A DNA stretch of 6,203 bases, from the NCBI GenBank assembly GCA_902796375.1, contig CADBOW010000072.1, forward strand, positions 1 through 6,203, in the 5' to 3' direction. The position numbers and the translations under genes are program-made. Within the stretch, counting starts at the first letter, position 1. Each line of letters begins with the position of its first letter. A model generated the notes under the pieces. The model saw nothing but the letters and a program-made list of their open reading frames with translations, ran no database searches and was not told where the DNA came from. The stretch is from an uncultured Lachnospiraceae bacterium. Its GTDB lineage: Bacteria; Bacillota; Clostridia; Lachnospirales; Lachnospiraceae. Below, piece after piece: positions 1 through 6,187 of this stretch.

Positions 1-349
1 GTACTTCAACGCGGACATCCGAAGCGCATATAAGGAGGTGGAGCATGTGGCAAATGACCGGCTTCTGTCTCAGCTGCCGGAGGATCTGCGCCCCGTCTAT
101 GATGGAATCTTCCATAAACAGAAAACCGAGGAAGAGCTTCTGCTCCGCCGTATGGTGAAGGCCGCCGACAAGTTATCCGCTCTCATCAAATGTATCGAAG
201 AGGAGCGATCCGGCAATCAGGAATTCCGTACCGCAAAGGAAAGCACGGAACGTGCCCTGGCCGAAATGGCAGAGGAACTGCCGGAGGTAAAGGACTTCCT
301 TCGGGATTTCCTTCCATCCTACGGAAAGACACTGGACGAGCTGACCTGA
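1..349 (+). CDS. yfbR: 5'-deoxynucleotidase, YfbR-type HD domain protein (C-terminal part, truncated by window edge)
   Basis: The family hydrolyses 2'-deoxyribonucleoside 5'-monophosphates to deoxynucleosides in the cytosol, using a divalent metal held by an HD-type site. The reading frame is open from base 2, giving 115 visible residues that begin YFNADIRSAYKEVEHVAN. This aligns without gaps worth noting to the E. coli YfbR segment starting KYFN, including the later KAADKLSALIKCIEE helix and the ending PSYGKTLDELT (E. coli PSFHLSLDEI). The Asp of KAAD (bases 167-169) corresponds to the last metal ligand of the family, Asp137 of E. coli YfbR. The two His and the first Asp of the HD motif would lie left of the window, with roughly 80 residues missing. 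It is transcribed toward the minus-strand operon and shares its terminator. An apparent internal GTG start at 38 is not the true start, because conserved sequence continues upstream. The family call is firm; substrate specificity is inferred from the family. Confidence 0.88.
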   Translation, partial: YFNADIRSAYKEVEHVANDRLLSQLPEDLRPVYDGIFHKQKTEEELLLRRMVKAADKLSALIKCIEEERSGNQEFRTAKESTERALAEMAEELPEVKDFLRDFLPSYGKTLDELT

Positions 350-408
350 CGATCGGTCAGCTGGCTAAACAGACATTCGTACAGGTATGCCTGCCGGCCG
401 TATCTCGC

Positions 409-465
409 AAAAAGGCAGCCCCTGTCACACCTCATGCCGAGGCAGACGATAGGGGCTGTCTTTTT
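409..465. terminator. Bidirectional intrinsic terminator between convergent genes
   Basis: An inverted repeat pairs bases 410-423 with 451-464 (AGGCAGCCCCT against AGGGGCTGTCT, one G-U wobble on the + strand). The loop of about 27 bases can itself form a small CCTC/GAGG hairpin (430-433 with 439-442). On the + strand the GC-rich stem is followed by TTTTT at 461-465. On the minus strand it is followed by five T (complement of AAAAA at 409-413). It lies 60 bases after the yfbR-type stop and about 43 bases after the stop of the minus-strand FIST-GGDEF gene. It therefore plausibly terminates both transcripts. Confidence 0.88.
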
Positions 466-507
466 ATTATGTTATATGCTGTTTTGCATTGGAATATTTC
501 CTGCGTC

Positions 508-2292
508 TTATGATCCCAGTGAACTCACCTGGTTTCTTCCATTCTGCTTTGCAAAATACAGGCAGTCATCCACCGTCTTGTAGAGATGCATCCGCTCTTC
601 CCTTCCTGTAGCAGCCACTACGCCGATACTGATGGTCAGCTTACCCAGCACTCCTGTGAAGTCATGCTGTTCCACGGTTTTCCGAAGCCTCTCTGCAATA
701 TTCACCGCACGGCTGATGTCACAATCCGGGATCACGGCGAAGAATTCCTCTCCACCCCAGCGTCCCACGCTGGATCCCGGGATCGAATCAACCATGCCCT
801 TGAAGATATTCGTCATCTCCACAAGCACGGAATCTCCCACCGCATGTCCATAGGTATCATTCACCCGCTTGAAGAAGTCGATGTCCATCATGAAAAGGCC
901 TACCTTCCTGCCGTCGGCTGAAGCATCGCACAGTGCCTGTTCGATCACCTCCTCCAGTCTGCGGCGGTTATATATGCCTGTCAGAGTATCATACTGTGAC
1001 ATATAGGACAGTCGTTCATTCATCTTCTCCAGATGGTTATATGCATTCTGAAGCTCTGTTGTAGACGAGGCTACCAGCTGTGTCAGTCGCTTCATCAGAA
1101 GCGCCTGTCCTTTCAGCACTGAGTCATCCACTCGAAGTGCCGGATGCATTTCCGCTTTCGGATTCCCCTCACGCATGGCTATAGAAAGCAGAGTGATATT
1201 GTATTCCAGAACATTTCCGGTCTGCTCATTTCGCTTCACCTCACCCCAGGTATGAAACCCGGCTGTGGAAGCCAGCTCAGCAAAGGGAAGCATTTCCATG
1301 TCCACAAAATCCTCCCAGAAGGATTTCCGAACGGAGCAGGAATAAAGAAGTATCACCTCCGGCTGGAACTGACGCACCTGCTCGATCCGCGCATTCACCT
1401 TCTTCACGATGAGTGATGGGTTTCCGAAGCAGAGGTAGATATGCATCCCCTCCGTCACATAACCTGCCAGATCCAGAGTTCCGTCTTCCTCCACCGTTAT
1501 GGTATGACGGAGCAGCTCATCCTCCTCCACCGCTGCGATCAGCGGGAATTCAAATGTATTCTCTGCAAAATTATCATTCCGGTCAATCTGAAGGTACTTC
1601 TCATATACCTCCACTGCCGGACGATGATTCAGCTCCATCAGCCGGCTTTCGTCCGCCTTCGTCACTGTGAAATGATGGCCCAGCCGCTGCCAGCCCACCG
1701 ACTTGTCCACATCAATGTGAAAGTCCCGACCGGCATAGAATACTGCAAAGATCTTATTGTCCGTGAGTCCGTTTTCATCAAAAATGAAGTGTTCTCCCAC
1801 GTCCATGGAGTGACCGCCGGCGTATCCGCCGAAGACTGCCACGCCCTCTTTACATTTCCCCATCTTCTCAAAGATTAGTCTGGTATTGAACTCAGTTCCG
1901 GTAAGGATCAGCTCCACGGCTTTGATCTGATCTATGGAATCCGTCGTTTCAGCCAGTGTTTTTCCGATGGCTGCCTCATTTCCCTTGATATCATCATACT
2001 TTACAACCCGAACCTCAGCCAGTTCAAAAAATATGGCTGAGATCAGGATCCCTGGCGCCATCAGCCTTGCATCACGGATTTCTCCGGCTGAAACGGTACC
2101 CAGGATATCCGACTCCGGAAACTCGGCCTTTAATCCGGCGGAGAGAGGCTGCAGCACCTTTTCATCCGAGACCGCACTGAATACATGGAACAAAAGCGTC
2201 TTATACTGTCCGTCATCCCATTCTTTACGAATCTCCGACAGTTGGGATGATAATTCCCTGCTCTGATCATAGGTCACCAGCATCTGCTTCAT
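508..2292 (-). CDS. FIST domain-containing diguanylate cyclase (FIST_N, FIST_C, coiled-coil linker, GGDEF)
   Basis: A 594-residue soluble protein with no signal peptide or membrane segment visible. Residues about 30-210 look like FIST_N (VFGGYAGG at 153-160). About 225-372 look like FIST_C, with the YSCSVRKSF segment (317-325) and GFHTWGEV (345-352), which match the conserved Cys-Arg and T-x-GE motifs of that domain. A helical, probably coiled-coil linker (about 392-432) leads into a complete GGDEF domain (about 434-592). That domain has YDTLTGIYNRR, DIDFFKRVND (D470, N478), YGHAVGD (D487), GGEEF (513-517), ISIG and AKQNGRNQV. All catalytic and metal positions known from PleD are kept, so it should make c-di-GMP from two GTP. 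The inhibitory RxxD site is absent: the equivalent positions are I504 and S507. FIST is proposed to sense small ligands, possibly amino acids; the ligand here is unknown. The ATG has a strong ribosome binding site 7 nt upstream. It is the last gene of the operon, 22 bases after ftsH. Confidence 0.92.
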   Translation of the reverse strand: MKQMLVTYDQSRELSSQLSEIRKEWDDGQYKTLLFHVFSAVSDEKVLQPLSAGLKAEFPESDILGTVSAGEIRDARLMAPGILISAIFFELAEVRVVKYDDIKGNEAAIGKTLAETTDSIDQIKAVELILTGTEFNTRLIFEKMGKCKEGVAVFGGYAGGHSMDVGEHFIFDENGLTDNKIFAVFYAGRDFHIDVDKSVGWQRLGHHFTVTKADESRLMELNHRPAVEVYEKYLQIDRNDNFAENTFEFPLIAAVEEDELLRHTITVEEDGTLDLAGYVTEGMHIYLCFGNPSLIVKKVNARIEQVRQFQPEVILLYSCSVRKSFWEDFVDMEMLPFAELASTAGFHTWGEVKRNEQTGNVLEYNITLLSIAMREGNPKAEMHPALRVDDSVLKGQALLMKRLTQLVASSTTELQNAYNHLEKMNERLSYMSQYDTLTGIYNRRRLEEVIEQALCDASADGRKVGLFMMDIDFFKRVNDTYGHAVGDSVLVEMTNIFKGMVDSIPGSSVGRWGGEEFFAVIPDCDISRAVNIAERLRKTVEQHDFTGVLGKLTISIGVVAATGREERMHLYKTVDDCLYFAKQNGRNQVSSLGS

Positions 2293-2299
2293 CCGCCTT

Positions 2300-2306
2300 C
2301 ACCTCC
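2300..2306 (-). promoter_or_regulatory. Ribosome binding site of the FIST-GGDEF gene
   Basis: Read on the minus strand this is GGAGGTG, 7 nt before the ATG at 2292. It lies wholly in the 22-base gap after the ftsH stop. A second in-frame ATG three codons later (2283) is worse placed, so the site supports 2292 as the start. Confidence 0.85.
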
Positions 2307-2314
2307 AAGTCACA

Positions 2315-4699
2315 TTATTCCTCCGGATCTTTTTCCTCTGAAACCTCATCTGCTGAGTCCTCATCTGCCGAGTCCCTGTCCTCCGCTTCTAAGTCATCGC
2401 TCTTTGGTCCCTCGTACTCCGGTTCCTTCTCCTCTGTCTCCTCATAGTCCCGGGATTCTTCCTCTACGGCTTCGACTTCCGCTCCCCCGGCTTCTGTCTC
2501 TTCCCTCGAATCCGGTGCAGCCTCAGCCGATCCGGTTTTCTGTACATAGGTCTCCCAGGGCATGGGGCCTGTCATTTCATCACGTTCTGTTTCATCTCCG
2601 GATGCCGCATCTGCTTCCGGTTTGGAATCAGCTTCATCCTTCGTTCCTGTCACCACTCTCCCCTGTATTGGATCCGGCGCATAGGGACTCCGGAAGACGC
2701 CGTAGTGTCCTTCCTTCCGCTGCTCTTCCTTCTCCTTAGCCCGCTCCTTCTCTTTGGTCTTCTGCTTCTTCCTGTCATCTTCCTTATCCGGCTTCAGCAG
2801 AGAATCCTTGATCAGGCGTTTCGAGGAATCCACCTTCCGTCCTGAGATCCGTTCGTAGATTTCCACGAATTCCTTTCCGGTTATGGTCTCATTCTCATAA
2901 AGGAAGGCGGCGATCTCATCCAGGATCGATTCATTTTTCTTCAATGCCTTGTAGGCACGCAGATACGCACGCTTGATGATATTCCGAACCTCGGTATCGA
3001 TCTTGGTCTCGGTCTCATCCGAGCACTGCAGCACGGCTCTCCGGTCCAGATACTCCCCGGTGATCCCCTCCAGCTGTACCATACCGAACTTTTCGGACAT
3101 ACCGTACATGGTAACCATACGTCTGGCTTTCTCCGTTGCCTGCTGAATATCCGAAGCGGCGCCCGTTGTAACGGAAGGGAATTTCAATGCCTCCGCCGCA
3201 CGGCCCGCACATGCGATCACAATATCCGCCTCGATCTCGTCCTGGGTTTCCAGAGACTTCTCCTCATCGGGGACCTGCCATACATAGCCCAGCGCCCCGT
3301 TGGTTCTCGGTACGATGGTGATCTTCTGCACCGGCACCGTATTCTTCTGAAGCACAGTCATCAGCGCATGTCCTGTTTCATGATAAGCCACCAGACGCTT
3401 CTCCGCATCCGACAGGATCTTGTTCTTCTTCTCTTTTCCGGCAAATACCACCTCCACCGACTCGATCAGGTCCTTCTGGGATACAAACTGTCTTCCCTTC
3501 CGGACAGCCATCAGCGCAGCTTCGTTGATAATATTAGCCAGATCCGCACCTACCGCTCCGCTGGTGGTCAGTGCCAGCTCATGCAGATCTACGGTCTCAT
3601 CCTGCTTTACATTCTTGGCATGCACCTTCAGGATATCCTCACGGCCCTTCAGATCCGGCCGTTCCACTACCACACGCCGGTCAAAACGTCCCGGACGGAG
3701 CAGCGCCTTATCCAGCACCTCCGGCCGGTTGGTAGCGGCAAGAATGACGATACCCTTGGAGGTATCAAATCCGTCCATTTCCGAAAGCAGCTGATTCAGC
3801 GTCTGCTCCCGTTCGGAATCGCCGCCCATATGCCGTGTATCACGGCTACGGCCGATGGCATCGATCTCGTCGATAAATATGATACACGGTGCCTTCTGAT
3901 TTGCCTGACGGAACAGGTCTCTTACACGGGAGGCACCCACGCCCACATACATTTCCACGAATTCGGAACCGGAAATGGAGAAGAATGGAACCCTCGCTTC
4001 ACCGGCCACAGCCTTCGCAAGCAGGGTTTTACCCGTTCCCGGAGGGCCCACCAGAAGTGCACCCTTCGGCAGCTTCGCTCCGATGGCCAGATACTTCTCC
4101 GGCTCATGCAGGAAATCCACCACCTCCGCCAGGGATTCCTTCGCTTCTTCCTCGCCGGCCACATCATCGAAGGTCACACCGGTATCCTTCTGCATCTCAT
4201 ATACTTTTGCATTGGACTTGCCGACGCCCATGATACCGCCGCCCTTGGAGGCGCCCCGCATGATCAGCATCATCAGGATATAGAACCCCACGATCATGAT
4301 GGCATAGGACAGCACCGTTCTCAGAACTGCGCTTCCGCCCTCATCGATCTGGGAAAATGTAACCTTTGCCTTTGCAAGACGGTCTACCAGGTTCAGATCA
4401 TCGGTCCGGATCACATAGAAGGTGATCTCCCGGCCGGTATCGGACTGCTGCTTCGGTTTGAAATAGATCTTCGAATTGTAGATCTCGATGCTGCTGACCT
4501 TTCCCTCATCCACCATGGTGATGAACTTCTCATAGGAAACCTCTTCTTCACCGGAGGATCTGAACTTATTGAACTGCTGCCAGAAAATCAGCGTCAGGAC
4601 GGCGGAAATAAGAAGCAGGATCAGCGTTCCCGTTAATCCCGGCCGCTTCGGTCCCTTTCCGCCCTGATTGTTATTTCTGTTCTCGTTGTTTTCTTCCAT
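2315..4699 (-). CDS. ftsH: ATP-dependent zinc metalloprotease FtsH with long acidic C-terminal extension
   Basis: Membrane-anchored hexameric AAA+ protease that unfolds and degrades membrane and cytosolic proteins. It has a hydrophobic segment at about 22-41, an extracytoplasmic domain at about 43-125 and a second segment at about 126-147. The AAA+ module follows: Walker A GPPGTGKT (218-225), pore motif FVEMYVGVG (247-255), Walker B IIFIDEID (273-280) and the second region of homology ending LLRPGRFDRR, with arginine fingers R335 and R338. The M41 peptidase has the zinc motif HETGH (440-444) and the third ligand D517 in TTGAASD. All catalytic residues are present. At 794 residues it is about 150 longer than usual. 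The extra part is a Lys/Glu-rich stretch (about 638-663), a short Tyr/Pro-containing part (GHYGVFRSPYAPDP) and a tail with 45 Asp/Glu and 10 Lys/Arg in the last 110 residues. The pore aromatic is Tyr (Y251), where Phe is usual. The gene starts 9 bases after glyA, with a ribosome binding site overlapping that stop, suggesting translational coupling. Confidence 0.97.
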   Translation of the reverse strand: MEENNENRNNNQGGKGPKRPGLTGTLILLLISAVLTLIFWQQFNKFRSSGEEEVSYEKFITMVDEGKVSSIEIYNSKIYFKPKQQSDTGREITFYVIRTDDLNLVDRLAKAKVTFSQIDEGGSAVLRTVLSYAIMIVGFYILMMLIMRGASKGGGIMGVGKSNAKVYEMQKDTGVTFDDVAGEEEAKESLAEVVDFLHEPEKYLAIGAKLPKGALLVGPPGTGKTLLAKAVAGEARVPFFSISGSEFVEMYVGVGASRVRDLFRQANQKAPCIIFIDEIDAIGRSRDTRHMGGDSEREQTLNQLLSEMDGFDTSKGIVILAATNRPEVLDKALLRPGRFDRRVVVERPDLKGREDILKVHAKNVKQDETVDLHELALTTSGAVGADLANIINEAALMAVRKGRQFVSQKDLIESVEVVFAGKEKKNKILSDAEKRLVAYHETGHALMTVLQKNTVPVQKITIVPRTNGALGYVWQVPDEEKSLETQDEIEADIVIACAGRAAEALKFPSVTTGAASDIQQATEKARRMVTMYGMSEKFGMVQLEGITGEYLDRRAVLQCSDETETKIDTEVRNIIKRAYLRAYKALKKNESILDEIAAFLYENETITGKEFVEIYERISGRKVDSSKRLIKDSLLKPDKEDDRKKQKTKEKERAKEKEEQRKEGHYGVFRSPYAPDPIQGRVVTGTKDEADSKPEADAASGDETERDEMTGPMPWETYVQKTGSAEAAPDSREETEAGGAEVEAVEEESRDYEETEEKEPEYEGPKSDDLEAEDRDSADEDSADEVSEEKDPEE
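2346..2375 (-). repeat. Two-copy 15-bp tandem repeat inside the ftsH tail
   Basis: TCATCTGCTGAGTCC (2346-2360) is followed directly by TCATCTGCCGAGTCC (2361-2375), with a single T/C difference. On the coding strand the two units encode DSADE-DSADE in the acidic C-terminal tail of FtsH (about residues 776-785). This looks like a recent in-frame duplication in low-complexity coding sequence. Confidence 0.8.
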
Positions 4700-4702
4700 G
4701 TT

Positions 4703-4710
4703 CTCTTCCT
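4703..4710 (-). promoter_or_regulatory. ftsH ribosome binding site overlapping the glyA stop codon
   Basis: On the minus strand the junction reads TAG-GAAGAGAAC-ATG. The AGGA core begins in the glyA TAG stop (4711-4709) and sits 7 nt before the ftsH ATG at 4699. The overlap means ribosomes ending glyA translation uncover or deliver the ftsH start, so the two genes are probably translationally coupled. I saw no separate promoter in the 9-base gap. Confidence 0.75.
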
Positions 4711-5944
4711 ACTTGTAGATCGGATACTTCGATGTGATACTATCCACAAGTGCCTTTGCTTTTTCTTCATCCCGATCAATGATCGCTGCCTTAAATGCGT
4801 CTGCGATCACGAACATATCCTCCTTCACAGCGCCGCGTGTGGTCACAGCAGGTGTACCCACACGAATACCGCTGGTCACAAACGGTGACTGAGGATCGTT
4901 CGGAACGGTATTCTTATTTACCGTGATATGAACATCATCCAGAAGCTTCTCCACTTCCTTTCCGGTAAGTCCCAGCTTCTGAAGATCAACCAGCATCAGG
5001 TGATTATCCGTACCGCCGGATACGATATCAAAGCCGCGCTCGATCAGTGCTCCTGCCAGAGTCGATGCATTTTCAACCACCCGGTCCATATATGCCTTGT
5101 ATTCCGGAGAAAGAGCTTCCTTGAAGCAGACTGCCTTCGCTGCGATCACATGCATCAGCGGGCCGCCCTGGATTCCCGGGAATACGGCCTTGTTGAAGTT
5201 GTACTTCTTGTTTACCTCTTCACTGCAGAGGATCATACCGCCACGGGGACCGCGCAGGGTCTTATGGGTTGTAGTGGTGGTGATATCCGCATAGGGAATG
5301 GGGCTCATGTGATTTCCGGTAGCCACCAGACCTGCAATGTGCGCCATATCCACCATGAGAACCGCACCTACTTCATCGGCGATCTCACGGAACTTCCTGA
5401 AATCGATCTCTCTTGCGTAAGCGGAAGCTCCCGCAACAATCAGCTTCGGCTGACATTCCTTTGCGATCCGGAGCACCTCATCATAGTCGATCCGTCCCTC
5501 TGCATTTACGCCATAGGGAACACACTTGAAATACTTACCGGACATATTGACCGGGCTTCCATGTGTCAGGTGTCCGCCATGGTCCAGATTCATACCCATA
5601 AATGTATCTCCCGGCTGCATTACAGCAAAGAAGACTGCCATATTCGCCTGAGCGCCGGAGTGCGGCTGCACATTTGCATACTCAGCGCCGAAGACCTGCT
5701 TTGCACGCTCCCGTGCAAGCTCCTCAACCACATCCACATACTGACATCCGCCGTAATATCTTTTTCCCGGATATCCTTCCGCATACTTGTTGGTCAGGTG
5801 AGAACCCATCGCTGCCATAACCGCCTTGGATGCGATATTCTCCGATGCGATCAGCTCCAGGTTCCGGTTCTGTCGGTTGTACTCGTCTGTCATGGCCGCT
5901 GCCACTTCCGGGTCAATCTTTACAACTTCTTCAAAGTCAAACAT
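4709..5944 (-). CDS. glyA: Serine hydroxymethyltransferase
   Basis: Cytosolic PLP enzyme that interconverts serine plus tetrahydrofolate with glycine plus 5,10-methylene-tetrahydrofolate, the main one-carbon source for purines, thymidylate and methionine. The 411 residues match the usual bacterial length. Family hallmarks are LIASEN (31-36), the glycine-rich GYPGKRYYGG (57-66), HSGAQANMA (95-103), LDHGGHLTHG (120-129), VDMAHIAGL (198-206, with D199 and H202 at the cofactor), the PLP lysine K228 in TTTTHKTLRGPRGG, and R361 in GIRVGTPA, which binds the substrate carboxylate. The start at 5944 is chosen because a near-perfect AGGAGG lies 6 nt upstream and MFDFEEV is a normal SHMT beginning. An in-frame ATG at 6010 would add 22 residues without family similarity and lies inside a leader hairpin. 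It is the first gene of the glyA-ftsH-FIST-GGDEF unit. I see no truncation or missing residue. Confidence 0.97.
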   Translation of the reverse strand: MFDFEEVVKIDPEVAAAMTDEYNRQNRNLELIASENIASKAVMAAMGSHLTNKYAEGYPGKRYYGGCQYVDVVEELARERAKQVFGAEYANVQPHSGAQANMAVFFAVMQPGDTFMGMNLDHGGHLTHGSPVNMSGKYFKCVPYGVNAEGRIDYDEVLRIAKECQPKLIVAGASAYAREIDFRKFREIADEVGAVLMVDMAHIAGLVATGNHMSPIPYADITTTTTHKTLRGPRGGMILCSEEVNKKYNFNKAVFPGIQGGPLMHVIAAKAVCFKEALSPEYKAYMDRVVENASTLAGALIERGFDIVSGGTDNHLMLVDLQKLGLTGKEVEKLLDDVHITVNKNTVPNDPQSPFVTSGIRVGTPAVTTRGAVKEDMFVIADAFKAAIIDRDEEKAKALVDSITSKYPIYK

Positions 5945-5950
5945 TCTGTT

Positions 5951-5957
5951 CCTCCTC
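5951..5957 (-). promoter_or_regulatory. glyA ribosome binding site that decides the start codon
   Basis: On the minus strand this is GAGGAGG followed by AACAGA and the ATG at 5944. The spacing of 6 nt and near-perfect match to the 16S anti-SD make 5944 the start rather than the upstream in-frame ATG at 6010. Confidence 0.88.
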
Positions 5958-5962
5958 ACTCC

Positions 5963-5975
5963 GTCACAGGGTGAC
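5963..5975 (-). promoter_or_regulatory. Small hairpin just upstream of the glyA ribosome binding site
   Basis: GTCAC and GTGAC form a perfect 5-bp inverted repeat around a 3-base loop (5963-5967 with 5971-5975), ending 5 bases from the Shine-Dalgarno stretch. It is short and has no T-run, so it is not a terminator. It could modulate ribosome access, but a chance repeat of this size is possible. Confidence 0.4.
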
Positions 5976-6006
5976 CGATTTCTTTTGTTTATTCCTGCAA
6001 TTACCG

Positions 6007-6035
6007 GCATGTCCTTCCCGACGGAACGGACATAC
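6007..6035 (-). promoter_or_regulatory. Leader hairpin in the glyA 5' untranslated region
   Basis: Read on the minus strand, GTATGTCC pairs with GGACATGC (6 Watson-Crick pairs plus a wobble and a closing G-C). After a one-base G bulge, TTCC pairs with GGAA around a GTCG tetraloop. The total is about 12 pairs. It starts roughly 10 bases after the predicted transcription start and is not followed by a T-run, so it is not an obvious terminator. It may stabilise the 5' end of the mRNA or take part in a regulatory leader. I could not match it to a known riboswitch class. Confidence 0.55.
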
Positions 6036-6050
6036 GCATAGCTGGTTACA

Positions 6051-6079
6051 ATTATCTGTCAATTTCCCTGTTTCGTCAA
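6051..6079 (-). promoter_or_regulatory. Sigma-A type promoter of the glyA-ftsH-FIST-GGDEF operon
   Basis: On the minus strand, TTGACG (6079-6074) and GATAAT (6056-6051) are separated by exactly 17 bases, each one base off consensus. An A-rich stretch just upstream (complement of CTATTTTTTTC, about 6081-6091) could act as an UP element. The predicted start point is about 6043-6046, which leaves a leader of about 100 bases before glyA. No comparable promoter is evident before ftsH or the FIST-GGDEF gene, whose gaps are 9 and 22 bases. Confidence 0.82.
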
Positions 6080-6127
6080 TCTATTTTTTTCAAATCCCCG
6101 TTATTTTACATACCGACGACGAGGCGC

Positions 6128-6187
6128 AAAAAAGGAATGGCCACGATGTCTTTCGAGGTCATTGCGGGTCCCGGCACTTGGCAATCC
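6128..6187 (-). terminator. Possible terminator of an upstream minus-strand gene (imperfect hairpin plus T-run)
   Basis: On the minus strand GGATTGCCA (6187-6179) can pair with TGGCCATTCC (6143-6134), with one T-T mismatch and one bulged C, and the stem is followed directly by six T (6133-6128). The 35-base loop could hold a further short CATTG/CGATG pairing (6160-6164 with 6144-6148). The position fits the end of a transcription unit lying to the right of the window, just upstream of the glyA promoter. The stem is imperfect and the loop large, so the call is tentative. The element could instead be part of a dispersed repeat or a small structured RNA. Confidence 0.35.

Noticed and set aside
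32..158. AAGGAGG followed by GTG (38) or an out-of-frame ATG (45) that opens a 37-codon frame
   Set aside because: The GTG is internal to conserved YfbR sequence that continues to the window edge. The ATG frame overlaps the same conserved codons and its product is unrecognisable. The AAGGAGG is a chance match within Lys-Glu codons.
350..507. Small gene in the convergent intergenic gap
   Set aside because: The frame that crosses it is an out-of-frame continuation from within the yfbR-type gene and runs through the terminator stem. No ribosome binding site or protein family signal is seen.
773..784. Perfect 12-bp palindrome GATCCCGGGATC
   Set aside because: It lies in the GGDEF coding region. 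It is short, has no loop and no partner copy, and is readily explained by chance codon choice.
3368..4636. Long + strand open frame antisense to ftsH (about 420 residues)
   Set aside because: It lies wholly opposite the conserved ftsH coding sequence. The translation has no recognisable domain and is rich in His and Leu, as expected for the complement of a codon-biased gene. There is no convincing ribosome binding site.
4928..5974. Long + strand open frame antisense to glyA (about 350 residues)
   Set aside because: It mirrors the conserved glyA frame and gives no recognisable protein. It is best explained as a shadow of codon bias.
5945..6010. Extended glyA start at 6010 adding 22 residues
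   Set aside because: The added residues are not SHMT-like, the ATG falls within a leader hairpin, and the strong AGGAGG lies 6 nt before the ATG at 5944.
5945..6120. Known riboswitch or heat-shock operator (tetrahydrofolate, glycine, CIRCE, CtsR) upstream of glyA
   Set aside because: I looked for their conserved cores and found none. The TTGAC repeats have 17-base spacing instead of the CtsR heptad arrangement, and no TTAGCACTC-type repeat is present.
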